This document shows positions 1-6,234 of a stretch of 8,919 bases of DNA, piece by piece. The position numbers and the translations under genes were made by a program. Below the pieces are notes generated by a model that did not search any database, was not told the DNA's origin, and worked only from the letters and a program-made list of their open reading frames with translations. Source of the stretch: an uncultured Collinsella sp. (GTDB lineage: Bacteria; Actinomycetota; Coriobacteriia; Coriobacteriales; Coriobacteriaceae); NCBI GenBank assembly GCA_900767675.1, contig CAAFZX010000009.1, positions 1-8,919 on the forward strand, written 5' to 3'. Positions within the stretch are counted from its first letter, which is position 1, and every line of letters begins with the position of its first letter.

Positions 1-1398
1 CTTGCCGGCGAGATTATTAACCTGGCCGTAGTCACTCTCAAGGTCGAACAGCATCGTCTGCTCGACCTCGGCGAGCGGCGTGGCTCCCTCGATCTGGGCC
101 GGCTTCTTACAGGGGATCTTGAACAGCGGGTACTTGGTGCGTTTGAAGTAGCGGCCACACTCAATCTCCTCCGGGCAGTCCGAACCCATCTTTTTGCGGA
201 TGGTGTGCGGCAGTGCGGTGTACTCGAAGCACGGCTGGTTGCCGGCGACCGGCGCGCGGAAGTAGGTGTAGCGGCCGTCGGTGACGTTGACGGTCATGGC
301 GTGCACGCCGTACAGGGCGTAGCCACGCGTGGGCGCGTCAGCATCCGTCATGAGCGGCACGAGGGAGGTGCCGCACACATCTGCGGGAATCTCGCAGCCG
401 TGGGCCTCAAGCACCGTGGGCATGATGTCGATTGCCTGAGTGAGCTGGCGGGCATGCTCGCCGGCGCGGGCGTTACCCGGGAAGTGCACAATGAACGGCA
501 GATGCGCGAGCTCGTTATACAGGTGCATGTAGTTTTTGCCCATGTAGTCGCGCTCGCCCAGGAAATAGCCGTGGTCGGTGGTGACCATGACCATGGTATC
601 GTCCAGCATCCCGCGCTCCTCGAGCTTGTCGATGAGCCTACCAAACCAGCGGTCGGTCATGGTGACGAGGGCCTTGTAGCGGCGCTGCAGGTAGTCCTCC
701 GCGCCCTTGTTGACGTCGGTGGCGGAGACGCGCTTGTACTCAGGAATCTCGAAGTAGTCGCGGTCGAGCTCGCCAGTGCCGCCGTACATCTCCATGTACT
801 TGTCGGGCACATCGAAGGGCTCGTGCGGGTCGAAGGCCTCAACCATAAGGAAGAAGTCGTCGGCCCCAGCATTGCCGTCGATCCAGTCGCAGGCGGACTG
901 GAAGGTCTTGGGGCTCGGCATGTCCTCTTCGTTGGGCCAGAGCTGACGGTTCTTCTGGTACTGCTCGCGCACGCGCCCGTAGAAGGTCTCGGGCATGTTA
1001 TTCGGCTCATCGATGCGGCTGACCCACGGGTCGCCCTCCTGGCCGCGGTAGTAATCCCAGGTGTTGAACTCCTGGAGATAGCCCTCGCCACCGGTGCGTA
1101 GGTAGTGGCAGTGGTCGGTGGTGATGTGGCAGAAGTTGCCGTTCGCGCGCAGGCAGGCCGGCAGCGTCACATCGAAGGGCTCGATGGGGCCCCAGGGGCG
1201 CTCGAGGAAGTTGTAGCGACCGGTGAGGATGTCGCGGCGGGCAGGCATGCAGGGAGCCGAGCCGATCCAGTGGTTGTCGAACACGCAGGAACGCTCGGCA
1301 AAGGCATCGAGATTGGGGGTCTGGACGTCGGTTGCGGGGTTGTAGCACGACAGGACGTCGCGACGCAGAGTATCCATGAGCACGAGGACGGTTCTCAT
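1..1398 (-). CDS. Type I sulfatase, cytoplasmic, C-terminus cut by window edge
   Basis: Hydrolyses a sulfate ester, probably on a sugar brought in by the adjacent PTS. The reading frame stays open for 466 codons from the ATG at 1398 to the left edge, so only the C-terminal end is missing. The start follows GAAAGGA, at good spacing. The protein opens directly with the first core strand and metal-site segment (MRTVLVLMDTLRRD, residues 1-14), with no signal peptide or lipobox, so a cytoplasmic location is inferred. The sulfatase signature is intact: CMPARRDILTGR at residues 50-61 fits C-x-P-x-R, with Cys50 as the residue converted to formylglycine. TTDHG (Asp275-His276) is the usual second metal/sulfate-binding segment. 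Maturation needs a formylglycine-generating enzyme or an anaerobic radical-SAM maturase; neither is in the window. It lies 169 bases after the IID stop on the same strand, beyond a hairpin. The family is confident; the substrate is unknown. Confidence 0.93.
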   Translation of the reverse strand, partial: MRTVLVLMDTLRRDVLSCYNPATDVQTPNLDAFAERSCVFDNHWIGSAPCMPARRDILTGRYNFLERPWGPIEPFDVTLPACLRANGNFCHITTDHCHYLRTGGEGYLQEFNTWDYYRGQEGDPWVSRIDEPNNMPETFYGRVREQYQKNRQLWPNEEDMPSPKTFQSACDWIDGNAGADDFFLMVEAFDPHEPFDVPDKYMEMYGGTGELDRDYFEIPEYKRVSATDVNKGAEDYLQRRYKALVTMTDRWFGRLIDKLEERGMLDDTMVMVTTDHGYFLGERDYMGKNYMHLYNELAHLPFIVHFPGNARAGEHARQLTQAIDIMPTVLEAHGCEIPADVCGTSLVPLMTDADAPTRGYALYGVHAMTVNVTDGRYTYFRAPVAGNQPCFEYTALPHTIRKKMGSDCPEEIECGRYFKRTKYPLFKIPCKKPAQIEGATPLAEVEQTMLFDLESDYGQVNNLAGK

Positions 1399-1504
1399 TG
1401 GCATCCTTTCGATAGTTGGATTTGCCAGATGGCGATACGCCAAAGGCACATGGGCATAATGGAGCGCACCCCGATCGCGCACGATGGAGAGCACATGAGA
1501 CAAC

Positions 1505-1538
1505 GATGCCCGCGCCCGGCATGCGGGGCGCGGGCATC
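1505..1538 (-). terminator. Hairpin between IID and sulfatase genes, possible partial terminator
   Basis: A perfect 13-bp inverted repeat (GATGCCCGCGCCC, 1505-1517, with its complement at 1526-1538) encloses an 8-base loop. It sits about 30 bases after the IID stop. On the minus strand only GTTGTCT follows, which is a weak T-tract, so termination may be partial, or the hairpin may protect the 3' end of the PTS transcript. The rest of the gap (1399-1504) holds the sulfatase ribosome binding site and a small TGGCG-TAT-CGCCA palindrome near 1432-1444. I see no convincing promoter for the sulfatase. Confidence 0.6.
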
Positions 1539-1567
1539 AAACGATTTGCCTTTTGATAAGCTCGCGA

Positions 1568-2398
1568 TTAGGCGAAGATCTTGAACGCCGGGAAGTAGAA
1601 ACCGATAGCGGCGAACACAAGGGAGAACACAATCAGACCGATGATGATCTGGGCGGAGTTCTTGCCCTGGCCCTTCTTGAGCAGGCGATAGCAGATGAAA
1701 GTCAGAACGACAGGCAGCAGGAAGGGCAACACCTTATCGAGCTGGTCCTGGAGCACCAGCGGGTCACCCTCACCGAAGGCGAACTGCACGGCAAGCTTGA
1801 GCTTAACGGTCGTGGCGATCAGGCCGCCGGTGACCATGACGCCCAGCACGTTGGCGAGGTTGCCCAGACGGTCGAAGACCTGGACGCCCGCCTTCTCGAC
1901 GAGCTCCATGCCCATCTCGTAACCCTTGTGCAGGCCGAAGTACTTCAGCGGCCAGTACAGCAGGTTGATGAGCAAGAACATCACGAGCGGACCCACAATG
2001 GAGCCGTTGTCGACGCACATAGATGCGCCGATGGAGCCGGCGATCGGGAACCAGGTGAGGTTCAGCAGGGAGTCACCAAGGCCGGCGAAGGGACCCATGA
2101 GGGAGGTCTTGATGCCGACGACGGTGTCCTTCTGATCCTCATCCGTGGTCTCCTCCAGGGCGGCGGTGATGCCAAGGATGAAGGGGATCGCGAGCGGGTG
2201 GGTGTTGAAGTACTCGAGGTGGCGCTTCATGGCGTTAACGCGCTCCTCCTTGGGGGCGTCCTTGTAGAGCTCCTCGAGGACAGGGGCAAAGCAGTAGGTC
2301 AGGGACAGCGACTGCATGCGCTCGTAGTTGTGCGCGAATTGGCAACCCTGGGTGCGCAGCAGGACCTTGTTCAGGGTGGAGTTGGAGATCTTACCCAT
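1568..2398 (-). CDS. PTS mannose-family transporter subunit IID
   Basis: Membrane subunit that forms the sugar channel together with IIC. The 276 residues match the normal family length. Recognisable segments are the cytoplasmic N-terminal half with FNTHP (about residues 64-68) and the family hallmark GIKTSLMGPFAGLGDSL (about residues 95-111). Hydrophobic membrane segments follow in the C-terminal half, ending in ...FPAFKIFA. The ATG at 2398 shares one base with the IIC stop (TAATG), which indicates translational coupling and fixes the start. The gene is the last of the four PTS genes and is followed by a strong hairpin. Codon use favours G/C-ending codons, as in the neighbouring PTS genes, which suits a well-expressed permease. 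Substrate specificity cannot be read from this subunit. Confidence 0.96.
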   Translation of the reverse strand: MGKISNSTLNKVLLRTQGCQFAHNYERMQSLSLTYCFAPVLEELYKDAPKEERVNAMKRHLEYFNTHPLAIPFILGITAALEETTDEDQKDTVVGIKTSLMGPFAGLGDSLLNLTWFPIAGSIGASMCVDNGSIVGPLVMFLLINLLYWPLKYFGLHKGYEMGMELVEKAGVQVFDRLGNLANVLGVMVTGGLIATTVKLKLAVQFAFGEGDPLVLQDQLDKVLPFLLPVVLTFICYRLLKKGQGKNSAQIIIGLIVFSLVFAAIGFYFPAFKIFA

Positions 2399-3207
2399 TA
2401 GAGATCGTACTCCTCGTCATCATCGGAGCCGGCGGCAGAGGCGGCGGCAGGGGCGGGTTGATTCTTCTGGCCCTCGGTAATGACGTCCCACACGCCGGCG
2501 GCGGCGCAAGCGGCGAGCGCGATGCCCACGGTCGGGACGTTGAGGAAGGCGGCCATGATAAAGCCGAGCAGCAGGAAGATCCACATGTTCTTCTTCATCA
2601 TCATGGTGAGGAGCATGGCCAGACCGACGGCGGGCATCATGCCACCGGCGGTGGAGAAGCCGGTGAGGACCCACGGAACCTGGTTCTGCAGGAAGGCCAT
2701 GATGTCCTCGATCACGAAGGAGCCGATGCCCGTGGCGATGAAGACGGGAACGGCGCGGGTCAGGAAGAAGCACAGGGCGCCGGTCCAGAAGAACTTGTTG
2801 ACGGCGTTGAACTTACCGGACTCGATGGCCTTGTCGGCACCGTGGACAAGCGAGACGTTAGTGGTCATGACCAAGATGTTCAGCTGCTGAACCAAGGTGG
2901 CGGTGGGGATGCCGATGGCGACTGCCAGGGCGATGGCGCTGGCGGTGTCGGTGGAACCCATGATGCCCAGGGCGGCACCGACGATGGTGCCGGAGATGAC
3001 ATCCGGCGGAACATAAGCGCCGATGTTGTTGACGCCGAGCCACATGAGCTCCATGGTCGCGCCGATCATGATGGCGGTCGTCATGTCACCGAGGATGATG
3101 CCGACGCCGACGGATGCCAGCAGGGGCTTGCGGAAGCCCAGGTGGGGACCGAACTGGTCCCAAGTGCACAGACCCGCCCAGATGGCGAGCAGAAGTGCCT
3201 GAAGCAT
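2398..3207 (-). CDS. PTS mannose-family transporter subunit IIC with acidic C-terminal tail
   Basis: Integral membrane subunit that binds and translocates the sugar with IID. I place the start at 3207 (MLQALLLAIWAG), giving 269 residues, because GGAAGGAG lies just upstream. An ATG at 3252 would add 15 residues that do not look like the family. The N-terminal half carries the family pattern GATMELMWLGVNNIGAYVPP, followed by repeated hydrophobic segments to about residue 240. The last 20 or so residues form an Ala/Pro-rich linker and an acidic end (PAPAAASAAGSDDDEEYDL). That is not part of the usual IIC core, and a similar tail occurs on IIA. The gene lies 80 bases after IIB, a gap that contains two small hairpins, and overlaps IID by one base. 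Confidence 0.95.
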   Translation of the reverse strand: MLQALLLAIWAGLCTWDQFGPHLGFRKPLLASVGVGIILGDMTTAIMIGATMELMWLGVNNIGAYVPPDVISGTIVGAALGIMGSTDTASAIALAVAIGIPTATLVQQLNILVMTTNVSLVHGADKAIESGKFNAVNKFFWTGALCFFLTRAVPVFIATGIGSFVIEDIMAFLQNQVPWVLTGFSTAGGMMPAVGLAMLLTMMMKKNMWIFLLLGFIMAAFLNVPTVGIALAACAAAGVWDVITEGQKNQPAPAAASAAGSDDDEEYDL

Positions 3208-3227
3208 AAGCCTCTCCTTCCCTATTC

Positions 3228-3273
3228 GCCCATCGTTCCCTCCGATGGGCACGCCCCGGGTTCACATGCCCGG
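3228..3273 (-). other. Two small intercistronic hairpins between IIB and IIC
   Basis: The 80-base gap between the IIB stop and the IIC start holds two inverted repeats. GCCCATCG (3228-3235) pairs with 3243-3250 across a 7-base loop, and CCGGG (3256-3260) pairs with 3269-3273 across an 8-base loop. No T-tract follows on the minus strand, so these are not simple terminators. They may affect mRNA processing or relative subunit expression. The repeats are seen directly; the role is inference. Confidence 0.45.
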
Positions 3274-3287
3274 AGATGGTTACTTAC

Positions 3288-3764
3288 TTAGTAGTTCTTG
3301 AGGAGCTCGGACACGGGCTCCTTGGAATCGCGCGTGGTGGTCTGCATCCAGCAGTCGACGCCGAGGCCAATGAGCTCCTCGAAGGCGGCCTTTTCCTCGG
3401 CGGTGACGGACATGTTCTTGTGCAGGCGATGACGCTGCTCGTTGAAGCGCATGCCGGAGACGTTCAGGTAGTCGAACGGCAAGCCGTTCTCGTGCAGCTT
3501 GAGGGCGTCGATGGGGTTGGTGAAGAGCACCATCGTGGCCTTCTTGAGCTCGGTCTTCTTGAGGACCTCAATGAACTTCTCGACACCGAAGACGGAGACC
3601 TTGATGTCGGGGGCGGCGAGGCCGGCGACGGACTTCTGGACGGGGTCGTTGGCGACCTTATCCGAGACAATGATTGCCGATTCGATGCCGAAGTCGGGAA
3701 TCCAAGTGGTGGCGACCTGACCGTGGATCAGGCGGTCATCGATGTCGACGAGTTTGAGTGCCAT
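3288..3764 (-). CDS. PTS mannose-family transporter subunit IIB
   Basis: Cytoplasmic phosphotransfer subunit that takes phosphate from IIA and passes it to the sugar during transport. It has 158 residues, the normal length for a free-standing IIB. The N-terminus MALKLVDIDDRLIHGQV contains the diagnostic DDRLIHGQ motif, with His14 as the phosphorylated residue. Further family features are the nucleotide-binding-like fold with IIVSDKVAND near residue 31, and VLFTNP near residue 79. The ATG at 3764 follows AAGGAGAA at good spacing. IIA and IIB are separate genes here, unlike the fused IIAB of the E. coli mannose permease; a four-gene layout is common in permeases for amino sugars, gut glycans and host glycosaminoglycans. 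A 117-base gap with a hairpin separates it from IIA. Confidence 0.96.
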   Translation of the reverse strand: MALKLVDIDDRLIHGQVATTWIPDFGIESAIIVSDKVANDPVQKSVAGLAAPDIKVSVFGVEKFIEVLKKTELKKATMVLFTNPIDALKLHENGLPFDYLNVSGMRFNEQRHRLHKNMSVTAEEKAAFEELIGLGVDCWMQTTTRDSKEPVSELLKNY

Positions 3765-3826
3765 GATGTTCTCCTTTTCGTTTGCACGTTCCTTCAGTAC
3801 CGTTTACGAATGCTCTGCTCGATCGA

Positions 3827-3857
3827 GGCGCCCACTCGGGGGATACGGGTGAGCGCC
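3827..3857 (-). other. Imperfect hairpin between IIA and IIB
   Basis: In the 117-base IIA-IIB gap, GGCGCCCAC (3827-3835) faces GTGAGCGCC (3849-3857). This gives a 9-bp stem with one G-U pair on the minus-strand transcript and a 13-base loop. Flanking bases (GATCGAG at 3821-3827 against CTCGAATC further right) could extend it with a bulge. No T-tract follows. It could be a processing or stability element; nothing else is recognisable in this gap apart from the IIB ribosome binding site. Confidence 0.35.
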
Positions 3858-3881
3858 ACTCGAATCGACGGGCTAACGAGC

Positions 3882-4322
3882 CTAGAGGTCCAAATCGTCC
3901 TCGTCTGCCTCCACGGCCGGAGCGGGAGCCTTGATCTCCTGCTGGGCCCCGGCGTGAGCGGCAGTGAGCTGGGCACGGACCGCGTCGGCGGAATCGAGGC
4001 CATCGCGGGTGAGCAGGAGCTCGACCGCAACGGGCATGGACAGGCCAGTGTAGGCAACCATGTTCATGCCGTTGAGCAGGCAGCGGGTAGTCACGTTGAA
4101 TGGGGTGCCGCCGTAGATGTCGCATAGGGTGACGACGAGTTCGCACTCGGCGCTGAGGGTCTCGTAAGCCTCGCGCATCTCGGACTCGAAAGACTCCAGG
4201 CTCTTCTCGGCGGTGAGACCAAGAGCGATGACATCAGGCTGCTTGCCCGCAATCATCTCGACGGCGCCGAGGGCGGCCTGAGCGAACTCTCCGTGACTTG
4301 CAAGGATGACACCGATACGCAT
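3882..4322 (-). CDS. PTS mannose-family transporter subunit IIA with acidic C-terminal tail
   Basis: Cytoplasmic first phosphocarrier of the permease, accepting phosphate from HPr. I choose the ATG at 4322 (MRIGVILASHGEFA), giving 146 residues, because AAAGGA lies six bases upstream; an ATG at 4337 would add five residues and overlap that site. His10 in LASHG is the phosphorylated histidine, at the position usual for the family. The downstream segment LVVTLCDIYGGTPFN (about residues 83-97) is the other conserved block. The chain ends in an Ala/Pro linker and acidic tail (APAPAVEADEDDLDL), resembling the tail on IIC. It is the first gene of the PTS operon and faces the divergent regulator genes across a repeat-rich control region. 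Confidence 0.95.
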   Translation of the reverse strand: MRIGVILASHGEFAQAALGAVEMIAGKQPDVIALGLTAEKSLESFESEMREAYETLSAECELVVTLCDIYGGTPFNVTTRCLLNGMNMVAYTGLSMPVAVELLLTRDGLDSADAVRAQLTAAHAGAQQEIKAPAPAVEADEDDLDL

Positions 4323-4351
4323 CTTCTGTCCTTTCATACTTATTAATTCTC

Positions 4352-4387
4352 TTCGTTCTGTTCGTTCTGTTCGTTCTGTTCGTTCTG
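4352..4387 (-). repeat. Four perfect tandem copies of a 9-bp unit upstream of PTS IIA
   Basis: TTCGTTCTG occurs four times in a row without a mismatch (4352-4360, 4361-4369, 4370-4378, 4379-4387), ending 30 bases before the IIA start codon. On the PTS-coding strand the unit reads CAGAACGAA. The array continues to the right as 10-bp degenerate units. Perfect short tandem repeats in a leader or promoter can change in number by slippage; whether they do here is not visible from one sequence. Confidence 0.95.
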
Positions 4388-4417
4388 TTCGTTTATGTTC
4401 GTCTATATTTGTTTATT
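4388..4417. promoter_or_regulatory. Three 10-bp TTCGTTTATG-like direct repeats, probable DeoR operator
   Basis: TTCGTTTATG (4388-4397), TTCGTCTATA (4398-4407) and TTTGTTTATT (4408-4417) are head-to-tail copies with a helical 10-bp period, directly continuing the 9-bp array. T/A-rich direct repeats built on TTCGTTT are typical operators of DeoR-family sugar repressors such as AgaR and GlpR. With two DeoR genes transcribed away from this point, an operator for the PTS operon is the likely role. The repeats are seen directly; the binding protein is inferred. Confidence 0.6.
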
Positions 4418-4513
4418 GGTCAAGAGATGATTTTTGGAATGAGCTCTATTTACCTCCTATTTGATGGTTTTTTCCGTGAGCGTTATGTTTTGACCGGTGA
4501 AAGGTAATGTGCC

Positions 4514-4570
4514 TTCGTGAACGGTTTGCGTTTATTTATGTTGTTCGTTTACATTGAAATAAGAACAAAC
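4514..4570. promoter_or_regulatory. Second TTCGTTTA-like cluster, probable autoregulatory operator
   Basis: Just upstream of the first DeoR gene lie TTCGTGAACG (4514-4523), TTTGCGTTTA (4525-4534) and TTCGTTTACA (4544-4553), spaced roughly by multiples of 10. GAACAAACG (4562-4570) follows in inverted orientation (complement CGTTTGTTC). The word matches the cluster beside the PTS gene. It overlaps the weak promoter candidate of the regulator, so autorepression or coordinate control of both directions is likely. Confidence 0.5.
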
Positions 4571-4593
4571 GCTCGATGAGGGAGTCGGCACTC

Positions 4594-5358
4594 ATGAAAT
4601 CCGAACGCCAGCAGGCCATTCTCGACTTGCTCGATCAACATCATTCGGTATCGGTAAACGAGATATCTAATACCCTATCTGTTTCGGATATGACCATCAG
4701 GCGTGACCTGGCCGAGCTTGCCGACAAGGGCCTTCTTGTGCGCGTACACGGAGGGGCTCAGCTTCCACACTCCGCCCACGGAACAGCCCTTTCACGTTTG
4801 ACCCCGCATGAGGAGAAACGTCGTTTTCAAGTTGATCAGAAACGTGCCGCTGCTATAGCCGCCGCCCAAACCGTCTCAGCCGGCGATACGATCTTTCTCG
4901 GTGGAGGCTCCACTCTCGAGCTCATGTGTTCGTATTTGCCCCAGGAGGACATACGCGTCGTCACCAACAGCCTTCCCGTGCTGAACCTGCTAGCCGACAA
5001 TCCACATATAGATCTATTCTTTGTTGGTGGCATGATGCGTCACGACACGCGAGTTTTCACCATGCCATACAACGGCCGCGGCCCCTACGGTCTATCCGCT
5101 CCCAAGGCCTACGTCTCGGCAACCGGTATTTTTGGAAACGAGGTCTTTGGCTCTCGTCCCGATGCAGCCATGGTCCTCTCAGACGCTCTTTCTCGAGCTC
5201 AGGAGCGTTATCTTGTTGTAGATGCTGAAAAAGTCGGAAGGCGCGACTTCTGCCTTTTCACCACACTGGAGGATATGACCGCGGCATTCATTAACGAGGA
5301 CGCAGACCCCCGGACCATCGAGGCCCTCCGCGCCTATACCTCCGTCATTACCGCATAA
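4594..5358 (+). CDS. DeoR-family transcriptional regulator (first of two)
   Basis: Sugar-phosphate-responsive repressor, 254 residues, the standard family length. I take the ATG at 4594 (MKSERQQAILDLL) because GAGGGAG precedes it; an ATG at 4576 has no ribosome binding site. The N-terminal winged helix-turn-helix has the family signature, with recognition helix SDMTIRRDLAEL (residues 31-42) followed by the wing RVHGGA (residues 50-55). The effector domain shows DTIFLGGGSTLEL, VVTNSLPVLNLL and VVDAEKVG, the usual phosphosugar-binding pattern. Between these, the GGMMRHDTRVF...GPYG stretch is less canonical. The gene is divergent from the PTS operon, which makes it the best candidate regulator of the permease. 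A second DeoR gene starts 15 bases after its stop, so the two are probably co-transcribed. Codons are less G/C-biased than in the PTS genes. Confidence 0.93.
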   Translation: MKSERQQAILDLLDQHHSVSVNEISNTLSVSDMTIRRDLAELADKGLLVRVHGGAQLPHSAHGTALSRLTPHEEKRRFQVDQKRAAAIAAAQTVSAGDTIFLGGGSTLELMCSYLPQEDIRVVTNSLPVLNLLADNPHIDLFFVGGMMRHDTRVFTMPYNGRGPYGLSAPKAYVSATGIFGNEVFGSRPDAAMVLSDALSRAQERYLVVDAEKVGRRDFCLFTTLEDMTAAFINEDADPRTIEALRAYTSVITA

Positions 5359-5373
5359 TCCAATTGGCAAGCC

Positions 5374-6135
5374 ATGCTTAAACCCGAACGTCACGAACAA
5401 TTACTTGAGCTGTGCGCTCAGCGCGGAATGGTCACTGTTGCCCAAGCCGCAACAATCTTTGGTATATCTGAAATGACCGCTCGAAGAGACTTCGATGAGC
5501 TCTCGCGACGCGCTGGCGTCATCCGCGAGTACGGTGGCATCCGACTTTCAAGCGGCTCCCCCATTGCCGAAGAGGTCCCGTTTTTTGAAAAGCTCTCAAT
5601 CCGCTCCCCTGAAAAAGAGCATATCGCACGCACCGCTGTCAACCTCATCAGAGAGCGCGACACCATCTTCCTCGGACCCGGTTCGACTTGCGCTCTCATC
5701 GCCCGTGCGCTGCCGCGCATGCGGCTGCGCGTCATCACAAACAGCATCATCGTGCTGAACATGCTCCAGACGCGTAACGATGTGGAGATCTGGGCCCTGG
5801 GAGGACAGTATCGCAAACGATCGGGTTCTTTCGTCGGGCCCATCGCCGAAGATGCTCTCGCCCCGCTCGGTATCGACACTTGCTTTATCGGCACCAACGG
5901 CGTACTCGCCCAATCCATCTCCTGTTCTAACCTTGAGGAAGGACGCTTACAGGCGCTCGCTTGCGATCGCGCCGCCAAGCGTTACCTTGTCTGCGATTCA
6001 AGCAAGATCGGACAGATGGACTTCTTCGGCTTCTTCAATCTCGATCAAATGGACGCACTCATCACCGATGCAAATGTCAACGACAAACAGCGTTCCATGG
6101 TTCTCGAATCAACTCGCATCATCGTCGCAGAATAG
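5374..6135 (+). CDS. DeoR-family transcriptional regulator (second of two)
   Basis: A second repressor of the same family, 253 residues. The helix-turn-helix recognition helix SEMTARRDFDEL (residues 32-43) is nearly the same as in the upstream protein. The wing is REYGGIRL. The effector domain is canonical: DTIFLGPGSTCALIA, VITNSIIVLNML, CFIGTNGV and CDSSKIG. The ATG at 5374 lies 15 bases after the stop of the first regulator and has only a weak ribosome binding site (GGCAAG), so translational coupling is likely. Similarity outside the DNA-binding helix is moderate, so the pair look like diverged paralogues that may sense different phosphosugars at shared or overlapping operators. A strong terminator follows. 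The ligand is unknown; the neighbouring agaS/nagA remnant suggests an amino-sugar phosphate. Confidence 0.93.
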   Translation: MLKPERHEQLLELCAQRGMVTVAQAATIFGISEMTARRDFDELSRRAGVIREYGGIRLSSGSPIAEEVPFFEKLSIRSPEKEHIARTAVNLIRERDTIFLGPGSTCALIARALPRMRLRVITNSIIVLNMLQTRNDVEIWALGGQYRKRSGSFVGPIAEDALAPLGIDTCFIGTNGVLAQSISCSNLEEGRLQALACDRAAKRYLVCDSSKIGQMDFFGFFNLDQMDALITDANVNDKQRSMVLESTRIIVAE

Positions 6136-6167
6136 GCCTGTTTTGATTTAGCTGGACACCACAGCAA

Positions 6168-6200
6168 AGACCCCGATTCGATAAAGCCGAATCGGGGTCT
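6168..6200 (+). terminator. Rho-independent terminator after the DeoR pair
   Basis: A perfect 13-bp stem (AGACCCCGATTCG, 6168-6180, with its complement at 6188-6200) encloses a 7-base loop, followed by CATTATT on the plus strand. On the minus strand TTTGCTG follows, so it may also stop transcripts coming from the convergent genes to the right. It is the only notable structure in the 99-base convergent gap. Confidence 0.85.
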
Positions 6201-6234
6201 CATTATTCGCATCAAATCGCAAATAGGTCAGCAG

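Larger units (their letters stand above)
4323..4593. promoter_or_regulatory. Divergent control region between PTS operon and DeoR genes
   Basis: This 271-base gap is much more AT-rich than the genes on either side. It holds a tandem repeat (4352-4387), a run of degenerate copies (4388-4417) and a second related cluster near the regulator gene (4514-4570), described separately. For the regulator on the plus strand, TTGCGT at 4527-4532 and TACATT at 4551-4556 are a weak -35/-10 candidate with an 18-base spacer. For the PTS genes on the minus strand I see TTGACC (complement of 4418-4423) but no good -10 at the right distance, so that promoter is not resolved. The middle part (4424-4510) shows nothing I can name. 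Confidence 0.6.

Noticed and set aside
3208..3252. Longer IIC start at 3252
   Set aside because: The added residues are charged and unlike IIC. The ATG at 3207 has a strong ribosome binding site, and the extension covers the intercistronic hairpin.
205..4127. A chain of long plus-strand open frames opposite the sulfatase and PTS genes (for example 205-1101, 1553-2401, 2458-3291, 3276-4127)
   Set aside because: They lie antisense to clear family members, and their translations are low-complexity or lack domains. They arise from the G/C-ending codons of the real genes.
4352..4417. Short direct repeats as a CRISPR array
   Set aside because: The units are 9-10 bases with no spacers between them and no cas genes nearby.
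4483..4500. TTGACCGGTGAA near-palindrome in the control region as a separate operator
   Set aside because: It is short and imperfect, with no second copy in the window; chance is sufficient.
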